From NCBI GenBank assembly GCA_013306675.1, contig JABLUY010000058.1, forward strand, positions 1 through 64,000: 64,000 bases of DNA, given 5' to 3'. The stretch is from Thraustochytrium sp. TN22. Its lineage: Eukaryota > Sar > Bigyra > Thraustochytrida > Thraustochytriidae. Every line of letters starts with the position of its first letter. The stretch's first letter is position 1. Positions 46,053-56,200 of the stretch are shown in pieces. The notes beneath the pieces are model-generated. The model saw only the letters and a list, made by a program, of their open reading frames with translations. It searched no databases and was not told the DNA's origin. Position numbers and translations under genes: made by a program.

Positions 46053-47011
46053 TCATCGATGGCCGAGATAGGAGCGCTCGGGGTAGTATTCGCTGGGACC
46101 CGGGATCTCGCGGGCGTTGTAGATGACCTTTTCGAGCTCCGACTTGGGCTTGTGCGCCCCAAAACGCACGCCGCCGCGCCCCGGTTTGGGGGCCGCCGGC
46201 ATGTACTCGCCCGGCCCAGGCAGATCGCGCGTGCGTAGCACCTCCCAGTCAATGTGCGTCAAGCCGCGTGACATGGCGACCTTGCCGACGCCTGCAGTCT
46301 GGAGAGTGGACCGGATCTGGCCAGTTGCAGATACCGGGCCTGGCAGGTCGCGAGCGCGCATGATAGCCAGGTCCAACGCCGATGGCGTCCTTGCTGCGTT
46401 GAACTTGCCTCCCTGAGTGCATACATCCATACGATCTCGATCTGGTTAGTCCAAGTCAAGGGGACGAGCCCAACCACCCTCCTTCGCCGCAGACCTACCT
46501 TGGGCATGTGCGCCATCGGGTTGGGCATGTAGGCCGCCGGCCCTGGGATGCTGCGCGAGAGGTAGATGTTCCACTCGATCCAGCTCTTGGGCCGCGACTC
46601 GTTGAACCTGCCGCCTGGAGGCTGGTCCCACGCGCTCCTGTTCTGCAGGTACACAATTCCCTGGCGGTCCGCGTCGTCAAGACTGCGCACCTTCTTGGGC
46701 TGCGCCCTGCGCTCGACCCAGGCGTCGCTCGGGCCGTGGCGCTTGCGCGCCTGCGCCGTCTGCTGCGGCGAGTAGTCTGGCCGCGGTCCCTTGCGCGGCT
46801 CCGCCAGGCGCGCGATGCGCTTCATGTCGGCCGCCCTCTTGGCACTCTGCGGCCGTAACCTGGCCCCGCCGAGCTCGTGCGCGCCCGCGGACTGCCCAAG
46901 CCTCTTCACGGGCGCGAGCGGCGCGGTCTTGGGCGGCACGAGCGTGTCATCAAGCTCCAGCTGCGCCAGGAACGTGCGCACGTCCTGCGCCACCTCGCCA
47001 GCGGGCCGCAT
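46053..47011 (-). CDS. PGP-repeat protein (SHIPPO/STPGR-like), two exons
   Basis: Spliced on the minus strand as join(47011..46499, 46412..46053), about 290 residues. The product has repeated modules of the form GG-[RK]-FN ... R-x-[IL]-PGP-x2-Y-x-P. Examples are GGRFNESRPKS ... RSIPGPAAYMP, GGKFNAARTPS ... RDLPGPVSA, and RDLPGPGEYMP then REIPGPSEYYP. PGP-x-x-Y repeats characterise sperm-tail PG-rich (STPGR/SHIPPO) proteins, several of which are microtubule inner or axonemal proteins. The intron falls precisely between two modules (MAHMPK|GGKFN). A flagellar role is inferred and agrees with SPEF2 and p25-alpha genes in the window. The start is the first ATG; a longer open frame upstream begins at GTG. 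Confidence 0.7.
46413..46498 (-). other. spliceosomal intron, 86 nt
   Basis: On the minus strand the donor AAG|GTAGGT is at 46498, a GGACTAAC branch-point sequence lies in the 3' half, and the acceptor CACTCAG ends at 46413. Splicing is between complete codons and restores the repeat pattern. Without it the frame runs into non-repetitive sequence. Confidence 0.8.
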
Positions 47012-47469
47012 TCCGCCGTCCGTCGCGCAAGAAGCGCAGCGCAATGTGCTCTTGCGTGCTTGCGTGCTTGCGTGCTTGCGTGCTTGCTTGCTTGCGTGCC
47101 TGTCTGCCTTGCCTCCGTGCGCGAGCTCTGCCCTGGCGGGCGCCGTGCAGTGCAGTGGCACTGGCAGTGGTGATCCTGTTGTGATTGGCAGCGCGGACTT
47201 TGGGGCGCGGAGGGGGGTGTGCGAGGTCCGGGCGCGACGGGACACAAACGGTGCGTACCCGTGGCGCAGCTTGAGCCTGGCAGTGAGAGCGGTGTGGGCC
47301 CGCCTGCGAGGCTGACTTGGAGGACTTGGACGAGTCTGAGTCGGCTTGCCGGCAGGCGCCTCATGTTCTCTGTCAGTTCGCTTCCGCCACAGGCGCAGGC
47401 GTACATTATTTTGTGGATGAAGTGGACGCTCGGAAACTTTTTTCTTGCGCTCAGGCTACCATGGTACTG
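47012..47469. promoter_or_regulatory. upstream region of the PGP-repeat gene
   Basis: Contains a GCGTGCTT/TTGC run at about 47050-47100 close to the ATG at 47011 (minus strand), then unremarkable sequence up to the stop of the PAS membrane protein. No gene supported. Confidence 0.4.
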
Positions 47470-50400
47470 TCAATTGTTGTCGTTCTTGAGGATGTCGTAC
47501 ATGTTGGGGACGGCGACGAAGACCTCGAGCGGAAGGCTGAGGATTAGCGACTTGATGCCAGCCATCTCGTCGTTCATCTCGCGCAAGGCGGTGCGCGACA
47601 TGCGTCGGCCGATGAGCAGGAGCGCTGCGAGGACCACAAGCACGAAGATCTTCTCCCAGAAGATACTCGTGACGATGTCGTCCACTGCTTGCGTATAGGT
47701 CTGCAAGACTGTCTCGAGCCGGGCCCCGAGCAACAGCTGCGAGCGGAGGTCCAGCACGCCCTCGTGTGCGACTTGGAACTCTTCGAGCTGCGCGCTCGAG
47801 GCTCCGTCGCCCGCCTCGAGGAGGTCGTGCATGGCCTGCTCGATGCGCTGCGCGCGAGCAATAAGCCCGTTGAGCGCGTAGGCGAGGCCAAAGCGCAGCT
47901 CGCCCGCCGGACATTGCCACAGAAAGTCCGAGCTGGCCGCGGCATCTTCATTTGCGCTGCTCCATGTAGTAATGTACGCCTCGCAGTCGTCGTCACACGC
48001 GTCATAGAATATCAGCGTCAACAGGGCGTCGGAGGGGACCCCTAGAGGGTCAAGGCCAAGAGTCGCATTGCCGAAGTTGAGCGCGCGGTCGTACAGCGTA
48101 ACCTCCGCGATGTGCTCGCGCACCCGCGCGAGCGTTTCCACGGAGGGCTCCTGGGCGATCCAGTACATGAGTGCATGCACGTGGACATAGCGCAAACCGG
48201 CGACATGCACAGTCGTGGCCATGGCGGGCATCTCCTTGAGGTGCTGAAAGTCGCGCACGAAGATGAAGGAGAATTGCGCCAGCATGCACCAGTACGTGAA
48301 GCCGACGCGGAGCGTCGATTTGAGTCGCTTCCAGACGCGCGACAGCGTACGGCGGCCCCACAGCTCCGCACGATCGAAGATGGACTTCTCAGCACGAGCC
48401 AGCTTCACTTCGGCAGTGTCCGAGACTGCGGTCGACATGCGCCGGACCAGGTGCCGCGCCGAGAGCCCCGAGCCTTGCGAGATGGACCGCCGGCGCGCTG
48501 GCAAAGAGGCTTCCGAAACCGAACGAGGATGGCTCGAAGTAGTGGCGCAAGAGGACTTACGTACAATCTCATTCCCCGCGCCCTCCGAGCCGCTTTCGAT
48601 CTCGGGCGCAGAGGCAAGCAAAGATGGCCTGCCCGCAGAAGCCGGGCGCACGTGCGTCTCGCCATGGACAGCCGATGACTCTCCAGAAGTTCCAGGCGCA
48701 AAGCTTGACGTGCTTGCATTCGCGGCTGCCTCGCCTTCGCAGTCTTCTCCCGCGCTGTCTTCGCTCGACGACCCGCACGGAGAGGGCTGCGCGGGGGCTA
48801 CCTTCGCCGCGGAGCGCCCGTTGCGAAAGGTTGAGTTGCTGGCTGCGGCCCCGGACTGCAGGCTGCTTCGCCGCCTCTGGCGGCCGCTGAAGTGCATGGC
48901 CCAGTTGGCTTTGCTAGGTCGATTCCCTCCCATGAAAAAGTCCTCGGTCGTGGAGCGGTACTGCGGCGGGACCTCGTCGCGCGTCGCGAGGCCCTCTGCG
49001 GCCAGCTCGGACTGCTCGCTCTGCAGGAGAGCTTTGGACGGAAGTCGGCCATGTTTGATTTGGCGGAGCCGCATGATGGACTTCTCGCGAAGGTACGAAC
49101 ACATGTGAAGGGGGATGTTGAGGAAGGCGTTGCGCACTTTGGTGCGGTGCGACTCGAGACTGGTGACCACCGGAATGTAGCCCAGGACAAAGGCCAGGAG
49201 CAGCACCACGATGACGCTGATGAGATAGACCGAGTCCATGATCCAAAGTTCGTTGAGAAGCTGCGCGGTGCGCTCATTGTAGTATTGCGCAACTTGCTGC
49301 GCAGTAACGATGGGATCCATCGCCACGAGACTGTTCACAAAGCCGCAGCTATCCTCTTCGCAGGTGACTGTGTCATTCACGGCCGCATTGCGCAGGAGGT
49401 CCTCGACATGCTCGAGCGCCCCAACCACGCCCATATGGAAGCTAATTCCGTCGATCAGCACGTTTCCGACGTCCTGCGGCGAGGCATGCGACGGGGTGTG
49501 CAAGAGCGCCGTGAGTACCGGCTCGAGCGCGTCCCTGGCAAGCGCCACGATCTCGAGATGCAGGTTGGACAGTGCGGCAGCCGCCTCCTGAAGGCCCGTG
49601 ACCACGTCCGGGAACGGGTTCTCCGATGCGTGGAAAAGGTAGAGGGGGACCAAAGAGAGAAGGTGGCCCTCCTCCAGGACCGCGGCCATGCTCTCCACGA
49701 CAGTCTGAAAGCCGCGGTAGCTCTTCACAACCAAGAAAGTATTGAAGAATGCGAGCAGGACGCAGAGCAGAATGAGTCGGCCAGAGAAGAGGCTGAAGGC
49801 GGCAATTTTGGGATCCTGGGCGCGTAGACTGTGCGCCAGCCTGCGCCGCAAGATCTCAATGTGCTTGTCCAGGGGGATGCTGCCCTCTGCCCTCCCCGAG
49901 CTGCAGCTCTCCTGGTCAATGACGCTGCCTGCTCCGAGTGCAATGCCGCCTCCGACTGCAACGCTTCGCCCGCCCCGCCTTGACGCGGCGCCAAATTTAG
50001 ACTTGGGGCTCTTAAATTGGAGCTCGCTCTCCGCGCGGCTCTCCAGCGCTGACTGCATAATGCTGGCGTTGCCCTGCATCTTGTAGCGACTGCCGCCGCC
50101 CTTGGGCCTGCCCATGCTTTGGTGCTGCCGCGAGAAGGCCGGCGAGAGCGCCTTTCCGCCCATGACGTGCAGATCCTGCTGCGAGCCCTGGCTTGCCTGC
50201 GCCTCCAGCTGGCCACTGCGAAGCTTGAAGCTGACCATATACATGGCCACGGCGTACTGCACGGCCGCCTCGGGGCGCGACTTGAACTCCATGCGCCGGG
50301 CACGAACGGCAAAGGGCCGCCCCGCGCGCGTGATGTCGCGCTCCGTCATGTAGCGCACGTCGCCATTGCGTAGGTAGAAGTTGGGCAGGATGTCCGTGAT

Positions 50401-52572
50401 GCGCACATTGCCGGCGTGGAGCTCCTCGCGTTTGATGCGGAGTGCGTCCACGGCGTGCTCGCTGAAGCTCGTGACGATAGAATTAGCTGCATTCACGAGA
50501 AGCAGGTGGGCGCCGTCGGCGAGGGGGCGCTCAATGAAGGTGCCAATGAGGACGATGCCCCCCGACGGAGATGTGCTGGGCGAGATGACAAAGTCGAGCG
50601 GCGTGATGTGGCCCTCATGGTGCATACCGTAAATGCGGCGCGTCTTGGTGCCAAAGTCGCTGTCCTCCGTCAAAAAGTGGCGCAAGAAGTTGTCGTGCAC
50701 CGCGTCGAGCGGCTCCGGGCACAGCACGCGGATGTTGCGACCGAGCAGCTCGGCGCGCTCATAGCCGAAGAGCTGGCACGCCGCCTCGGTGACCTCCACG
50801 ATCTTGCCCAGTGTGGCGAGGTCGCCGCTGATGATGCAGACGGCGTAGCCGTTCTGCGCCTTGCTGAGCGAGTCCGCGGAGCAGCGGTCAAGGATGTTGA
50901 TGGCCGCTGGAAGGTCGTGGCTGACGTAGGCTGTGAAGGTAGCGTTCCAGCGCAGCGCCGCAGACGAGGACTCTGAGATCTTCATGAGCGTCCGAATATG
51001 GCCACGACACAACGCTGAAGTGCGACTGATGGCCTGCGCTGACTGGATGAGCTCTTCCATGCTGGCGGCGTTGCCAACACGTTGCCAGAACTTGCTGGTC
51101 AGCAGCATCACGCGCTGCAGAAGGTCTTTGCTCTTGTGCAGATGCCTGTCAAACTCCATGTAGGACATGGCCCCATCCTGCGCCTGGGTCTCGCGCAGGT
51201 CCGTGCTCATGCAAAAGAGGGCAAAGTCCAGGTCCATGTACTTGGGCATCTCTTTGGCGTCCTTGATGCAGTTGAGCCCGAAGACCATCTTTTTGCCAGA
51301 CTGCAGTGACCAGGACGCCACCACCAGATGCAAAAAGGCGCTCTCGTCGAATTCCTCAAGCCGGGCCCGGTACGCGTCGAAGACCGACCCGGTCCAGGTG
51401 AACTCCTCGATTCGGGGCAATTTACCAGCGAGGGTCGCAGGCTTCATGACCTGCTGCAGGCGGAGCTGGACCTCCGCCACAAAGGCGCTGCGGTGCGGGT
51501 ATTTGGGCTTGAGGCGTGCCAGCCCGACGGCCCGGCTACGAACCCGCGTGCTCGCTGTGTGCAGGGCGAAAGGGAGGCCGAGGACCCAGCACAGAAGCGA
51601 GCTGGAGTCGCCCGTGTCGCGTACAGCGTGCGCGCAAACCAGTGAGACAGCGGTCCAAAGAAAGGCCGCGTAGGCCACCGCCGCGAACATGTTCCATCGC
51701 AGGTCAAAGAATGGAAGGTACCAGACGTAGGCGCCCACGGCGCCCAGGCCCGCCGCCATAAGCGTCGATAGCACGGCCACCTCGGCGATCGTCCCGAGCG
51801 GGCCGCCAATAATGTCCACCACGACCACCGTGAAGTTGGCAAGGCTACGCAGTCCCGTGACGAAGTACTCTACGCGCCCGTGCGCAGCACGGAAGCCGCT
51901 GCGGCGCAGGCGTCCTGTCATCGGGTTCCGCTCATACGGGGTGACGCGGACGATGAAGAGCGCGTGCAGCATGGTCACCGCATAGAGCATGGTCAGTGTG
52001 AGCGCCAGGACGATGTGCTTGGTGACCTCGAGGAGCGAGCCGCACGGAAAGATGTCCGCGGCCCCACTGCTGCACGGCCATGCTCGCAAGAGTATACTCT
52101 GCACAGGTTGGAACAGCACGGTCTGCTGAAGCCGCAGGATCATAGCCCAGATCGCGTGCCAGCGCGTCTTGCTCACCTTGCTCTTGCCTCTGCGAACGCG
52201 CGCAAACGCCACGAGGGCCCCGAAGCAGCCCCATACGAGCGCGAGCGCAAGAATCAGGCTGACCAGATATCCCGCCGTGGACTGCGACACACGCGGGCCC
52301 TCCGCGAGCGGGCGCAGTAGTCGCGTCACGACGCTGGCCACGCCCGCGGTCCAATATCCCCGTTCGCTCAGCAGGAACGCGAGGTAGGTGAGTTGCAGCG
52401 CCTGCACAAGCACGGAGATCTGAAAGAAGCTGCGGTCGCCGAAATCTTGCCTCCATATCTCGTAAAAGCCCGAGAAGATCCACGCCTTCCCCACACTGAT
52501 GATGTCGCCCGAGGTGCTTGAGTCGTGCTGCCCGGCCTCGCCCGTCCCTCCGGCGAGCTGGAGGCCGCCCAT
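47470..52572 (-). CDS. large multi-pass membrane protein with a PAS domain (TmcB/TmcC-like)
   Basis: 1700 residues from ATG 52572, which sits in a perfect GCCACCATGG context; the frame opens three codons earlier at GTG. The N-terminal 330 residues carry about seven hydrophobic helices (SVLVQALQLTYLAFLL, YLVSLILALALVWGCFGAL, IVLALTLTMLYAVTML and others). A cytosolic helical region follows (AFLHLVVASWSLQSGKKMVFGLNCIKDA ... SMEELIQSAQAI), matching the tiny-macrocyst-like proteins of ciliates. A PAS domain lies near 565-700 (ITLGKIVEVTEAACQLFGYERAELLGRNI-type). Further helices occur at about 930-960, 1120 and 1430-1690, with extracellular loops bearing Cys. The middle is a Ser-rich linker. Related proteins act in sensing, but the ligand and output are unknown. 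Confidence 0.7.
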   Translation of the reverse strand: MGGLQLAGGTGEAGQHDSSTSGDIISVGKAWIFSGFYEIWRQDFGDRSFFQISVLVQALQLTYLAFLLSERGYWTAGVASVVTRLLRPLAEGPRVSQSTAGYLVSLILALALVWGCFGALVAFARVRRGKSKVSKTRWHAIWAMILRLQQTVLFQPVQSILLRAWPCSSGAADIFPCGSLLEVTKHIVLALTLTMLYAVTMLHALFIVRVTPYERNPMTGRLRRSGFRAAHGRVEYFVTGLRSLANFTVVVVDIIGGPLGTIAEVAVLSTLMAAGLGAVGAYVWYLPFFDLRWNMFAAVAYAAFLWTAVSLVCAHAVRDTGDSSSLLCWVLGLPFALHTASTRVRSRAVGLARLKPKYPHRSAFVAEVQLRLQQVMKPATLAGKLPRIEEFTWTGSVFDAYRARLEEFDESAFLHLVVASWSLQSGKKMVFGLNCIKDAKEMPKYMDLDFALFCMSTDLRETQAQDGAMSYMEFDRHLHKSKDLLQRVMLLTSKFWQRVGNAASMEELIQSAQAISRTSALCRGHIRTLMKISESSSAALRWNATFTAYVSHDLPAAINILDRCSADSLSKAQNGYAVCIISGDLATLGKIVEVTEAACQLFGYERAELLGRNIRVLCPEPLDAVHDNFLRHFLTEDSDFGTKTRRIYGMHHEGHITPLDFVISPSTSPSGGIVLIGTFIERPLADGAHLLLVNAANSIVTSFSEHAVDALRIKREELHAGNVRITDILPNFYLRNGDVRYMTERDITRAGRPFAVRARRMEFKSRPEAAVQYAVAMYMVSFKLRSGQLEAQASQGSQQDLHVMGGKALSPAFSRQHQSMGRPKGGGSRYKMQGNASIMQSALESRAESELQFKSPKSKFGAASRRGGRSVAVGGGIALGAGSVIDQESCSSGRAEGSIPLDKHIEILRRRLAHSLRAQDPKIAAFSLFSGRLILLCVLLAFFNTFLVVKSYRGFQTVVESMAAVLEEGHLLSLVPLYLFHASENPFPDVVTGLQEAAAALSNLHLEIVALARDALEPVLTALLHTPSHASPQDVGNVLIDGISFHMGVVGALEHVEDLLRNAAVNDTVTCEEDSCGFVNSLVAMDPIVTAQQVAQYYNERTAQLLNELWIMDSVYLISVIVVLLLAFVLGYIPVVTSLESHRTKVRNAFLNIPLHMCSYLREKSIMRLRQIKHGRLPSKALLQSEQSELAAEGLATRDEVPPQYRSTTEDFFMGGNRPSKANWAMHFSGRQRRRSSLQSGAAASNSTFRNGRSAAKVAPAQPSPCGSSSEDSAGEDCEGEAAANASTSSFAPGTSGESSAVHGETHVRPASAGRPSLLASAPEIESGSEGAGNEIVRKSSCATTSSHPRSVSEASLPARRRSISQGSGLSARHLVRRMSTAVSDTAEVKLARAEKSIFDRAELWGRRTLSRVWKRLKSTLRVGFTYWCMLAQFSFIFVRDFQHLKEMPAMATTVHVAGLRYVHVHALMYWIAQEPSVETLARVREHIAEVTLYDRALNFGNATLGLDPLGVPSDALLTLIFYDACDDDCEAYITTWSSANEDAAASSDFLWQCPAGELRFGLAYALNGLIARAQRIEQAMHDLLEAGDGASSAQLEEFQVAHEGVLDLRSQLLLGARLETVLQTYTQAVDDIVTSIFWEKIFVLVVLAALLLIGRRMSRTALREMNDEMAGIKSLILSLPLEVFVAVPNMYDILKNDNN

Positions 52573-53288
52573 GGTGGCCACGGCGAGCCACCCGGCCGCG
52601 AGCCGAAGCTAGCTTGCCAAGCTAGCACAAGCTCGCGGCGCGGCCTGGCGCCCCACCGGCGCCGCGGCCTGCCGGCCGCGCGCACAAAGGGCGGCACCTC
52701 CGCGCGCTCGTGACTGCCCGTTCGCAGCCACGGGCGGCCGTCCGAGCGCGGCGACGCGGGCAGAAGACCGCAGAGGCCCTGCCTGTGCAGTGCGCGCAGG
52801 AACTCAGTAACGTTGTCCTTTGGTGCAACTAATGTAAGTGACCACAGCTCAAGCCTCAGCCTGCCAGTGAGGCGATGACTCGACTGGCTAGCTAGCTAGT
52901 TAAAAAAATCGATGCTGAGGAAAGGACCCCTCGACGCTTGTTGGTTGACTCAGGTTGCTTGCCCAGGCTGTGTCTGTCGTCAGGGTCGGGACGCCCGGCA
53001 CCGCGCACGAATCCCCGCGTACCCAACGGCACTCGCCGACTCGGGTCGAGGCGAGCGGGACGCCAGCCATGTGTCCTTTTCCTTTCGTCGCTTGGCTGCT
53101 TGGACGAGCGACCGAGCTCAGCGAGCTGGGGTGACTTGATTCTGCTTGCTGCCGTGGGCGTCTGGACCAGGCGGACGTCTCAAGCGCGGTATTGTGGTAC
53201 CCGCTGGTGCGGTTGGCATGATTTTAAAAAACATCGTCTTACGCGATCGAGTTCTGTACAGAGGATGTGCATTGTGCCTACCAACGTG
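52573..53288. promoter_or_regulatory. upstream region of the PAS membrane protein gene
   Basis: Includes TAGCTTGCCAAGCTAGC near 52609-52626 (inverted CTAGC units) and a CTAG run with an A7 tract at 52889-52910. No gene supported. Also contains the 3' flank of the F-box gene. Confidence 0.4.
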
Positions 53289-56200
53289 TTAGTTGGCGCA
53301 GGCAGCCTGTAGGGCCACCTCGAGGATGACGTCGGCGTCGAGGTCGATCTGCTGCGTGAGCGGCTGCTCGAGGTCGAGCAGGTGCACGTCGGAACCGAAG
53401 AGGGCCTGGAGATCCTGCCGCGAGCACGTAAATGGAGACGACTCGAGCCCCTGAGCACATTGCAGCACGTACGCCGCCGCGCTGGCAGGGTCCTGCGGGC
53501 GAGCCGCTGCCTCCGTGGCCGCCTTGTGCACGGCCTGGGTGGCAATGTTGCGCATGCGATTATCCACGTCAGTGTTGTTGTGAGAGCGCGCGAAAGCAGA
53601 CGTCTCATACAGGCGCGAGGTGCATTCGAGATGGCTAAAGAGGCTCGGTTCGAGCTCTGTGTACTTCTGCCATTCGGCTTGAATCTGAGTCCATGCCGTG
53701 CTGGCAACTCCCGGAATGCTTTTGTCCAAAGGCGCGCCGAAAATGCACGCCTGGAAGTACTTGGCGGACAGCGAAGCAGATGGGGTCTGGCGTCGAGGCA
53801 CATGCGCAACGGTGACGCGCGAGAGCGAGGCTCGCAGTGACGCCCCGCCATTAAAGGCCGTGCACATGCGCAGATACTCCTCCACCACGATACGAAGCGG
53901 CTGGTGGCGGTCCGTGACAAAGTTGATGAGGGGATGGCCCAGTGCGTAGAGCTTGACCACGAGGGGCTGCTCGTCGAGGTAGAAGAGGCCAGCTGCCATG
54001 TGGTCCCCGTTAGGCAGCGACCGGCTACCGTGCGCTGCGGACGGCGCAAGCACGAAGGCGGCGTTGTGCAGACTCTCGATGGCCGTTCGGCGCTGGCGCT
54101 TGTTCTTTCGCAGGAGAACGGATCGTGTCAGCGCCTCAGGCGTCCCGCAGCGCACCGGGCCGCCATAGGACTTGTCACCTGCCCGCGTCCAGCTGCGGAA
54201 CGGGGCAAGGCACTCGAGCGCCCGCTCATGCGAGGGAATGACCTCGTTCCAGCGCTTGGAGTAACCGTCAAACGAGATGGCCCAGCGCGCTGTGTTCCCG
54301 CCAACCTCGGCGTGGTTGCGTAAAAGCCGTCCGGCGCACCAGTTGCCCTGGGAGTCCTTCATGTCCACGCGCGACCCGTGCACCAGCGCGTCCACAAAGC
54401 TCGCGTGCAGCTTGTTGCGCACCAGGTCGCTTAGCACCAGCTCCTCCAAAGGTGTCGCGGTACCCACCAGGTAGCGACACATGAGGCGTAAATGCAACGC
54501 CAGCTTTTTAGTAGCCAGCGTCAGTACGAAGCTCGTTGCCGGGTCCCGGCTGTGATAGACGCGACCGAGCACCTCGTCCAGCATACTCCGAATCGCAGGC
54601 AGCGACGTCTCCCGGACAGGGATCCAAGGGTTGCCTTGGGCACCCCCGGTAAGGACGGCTTCCACACGCGCGGCCAAGTCGAGCTGCTGTTGTTGTTGGT
54701 CGTGGTGCAATGCCGGCATCGCGCCTGGCAATGCTGGCGCCGCGGCTGTCAATGCCGGCGCCGTGCCTGGCAGTGCCGGTGCCGCGGCTGTCAATGCCGG
54801 CGCCGTGCCTGGCAGCGCCGGTGCCGTGCCTGGCGGTTGGTCTTGTGTGCGCTGCATCTGGGCTGTCCCGGGCGCCCCCATATGCGGCGCAACAAAGGTC
54901 TCGTCCCATTCCATGGCGACATCAAAGACGGCCTGCAGATGGCCGCGGGCTGTCTCCAAATTCACGCGCTGAGCTTCAGGTGCAGCTTCAGCACCATGTG
55001 TCGCGTCTTGTTGAACAATGCCCACAGCATCAAGCGCTGCACGCAAGTGGCCTTGGGCCGCCCCTGCCTGGCCTTCCATGCGAAGCCGAACAGCATGCAC
55101 AGAAGTGGGGCCATCGCGGGCAGCCACGGCGTTTGCGCCAGCACCAGCCTGGACGTCAGGGGGTTGTGCCAGCGCTGCACCGGCGGTGCCGCCGCCGCCC
55201 CGGCCAGCAGTACCGGTGTGCACCGTCCCTGGTTGCGCCCCTGGCTGCGCCCCTGGCTGAACGGGAACGCCAGGGGAGTGGCGTCCACCTCCGTGCATGC
55301 GCTTTTGGAGCAGGCTGCCTCGGAGGAGACGGGCATCCTTGCGGCTAGCCTGCACGCGTGGGCGCACGCGCGCGTAAACCTGGCGAGTCTGTGCTCCCAC
55401 GATTGGGAGATTTACGGGGCCCGCGTCCATCTTGAGAATCTCAAAGAGTCGAAAGAGCTCCTCGGGAGTAGGGTCGGCGACCAGAGTCGGGTCATCATCT
55501 TCAGGGCCGGAGGCCATGACGGCTGACCTTGCCTTGTCGCGCAGGAGGCGCATGAGCTGCGAGAGCCCTGCGACACAGAGGGAATGCGACCTTGAGGTGA
55601 GGATCTCGCGTGCACAAGCGCGCAGGTCTTCGAACCTGTGCCCGAGGCATTGCTTGAGCACACGAGCGCCCGCGTCGCGCAGAAACGGGCTTCCAGAAAG
55701 AGCTGCACGCATATTGAAGTGCAGCGGCGAGTGCACGGAGGTGGCGCCTGGGCGTGGCTCGCAAAGTACGCAGAGCCTGGCGAGCGCCAAGGAAGCGTCG
55801 GAGGCGTCCTTCTCGAGACGCTCGTAGGAAGACATGAGCATGTCAACGTGCGTGAGCGAAGCGGCGAGCTCGAGGCCGTTGCGGTAAGCGGCGCGTGCGC
55901 CGTCCCATTCCCATTTGTTGGGGCCGACCCAGACCCGGGACGGGCCGATGCCGGCGCCGCAAGCCGCAAGCGAATCGGAGATGGGAGGCTGCAGAAAGAA
56001 GAAGCGTGCCCAAAGCGACTCCGACTCACAGACCTCGGCAAAGATCTGCGAGGTGGCGGCGAGCCGGCCCACGTCGCGAACGGGCAGAAAGGTGAGAACC
56101 TCGGTGAGCACCTCCGCGGAGAGGTAGCGCGAGAGGCTGGCCCCGGCGACGTCGTGCTCCGTGTGACTGTGAACGCGAGGCGGGTCGCGCACGACGCGGA

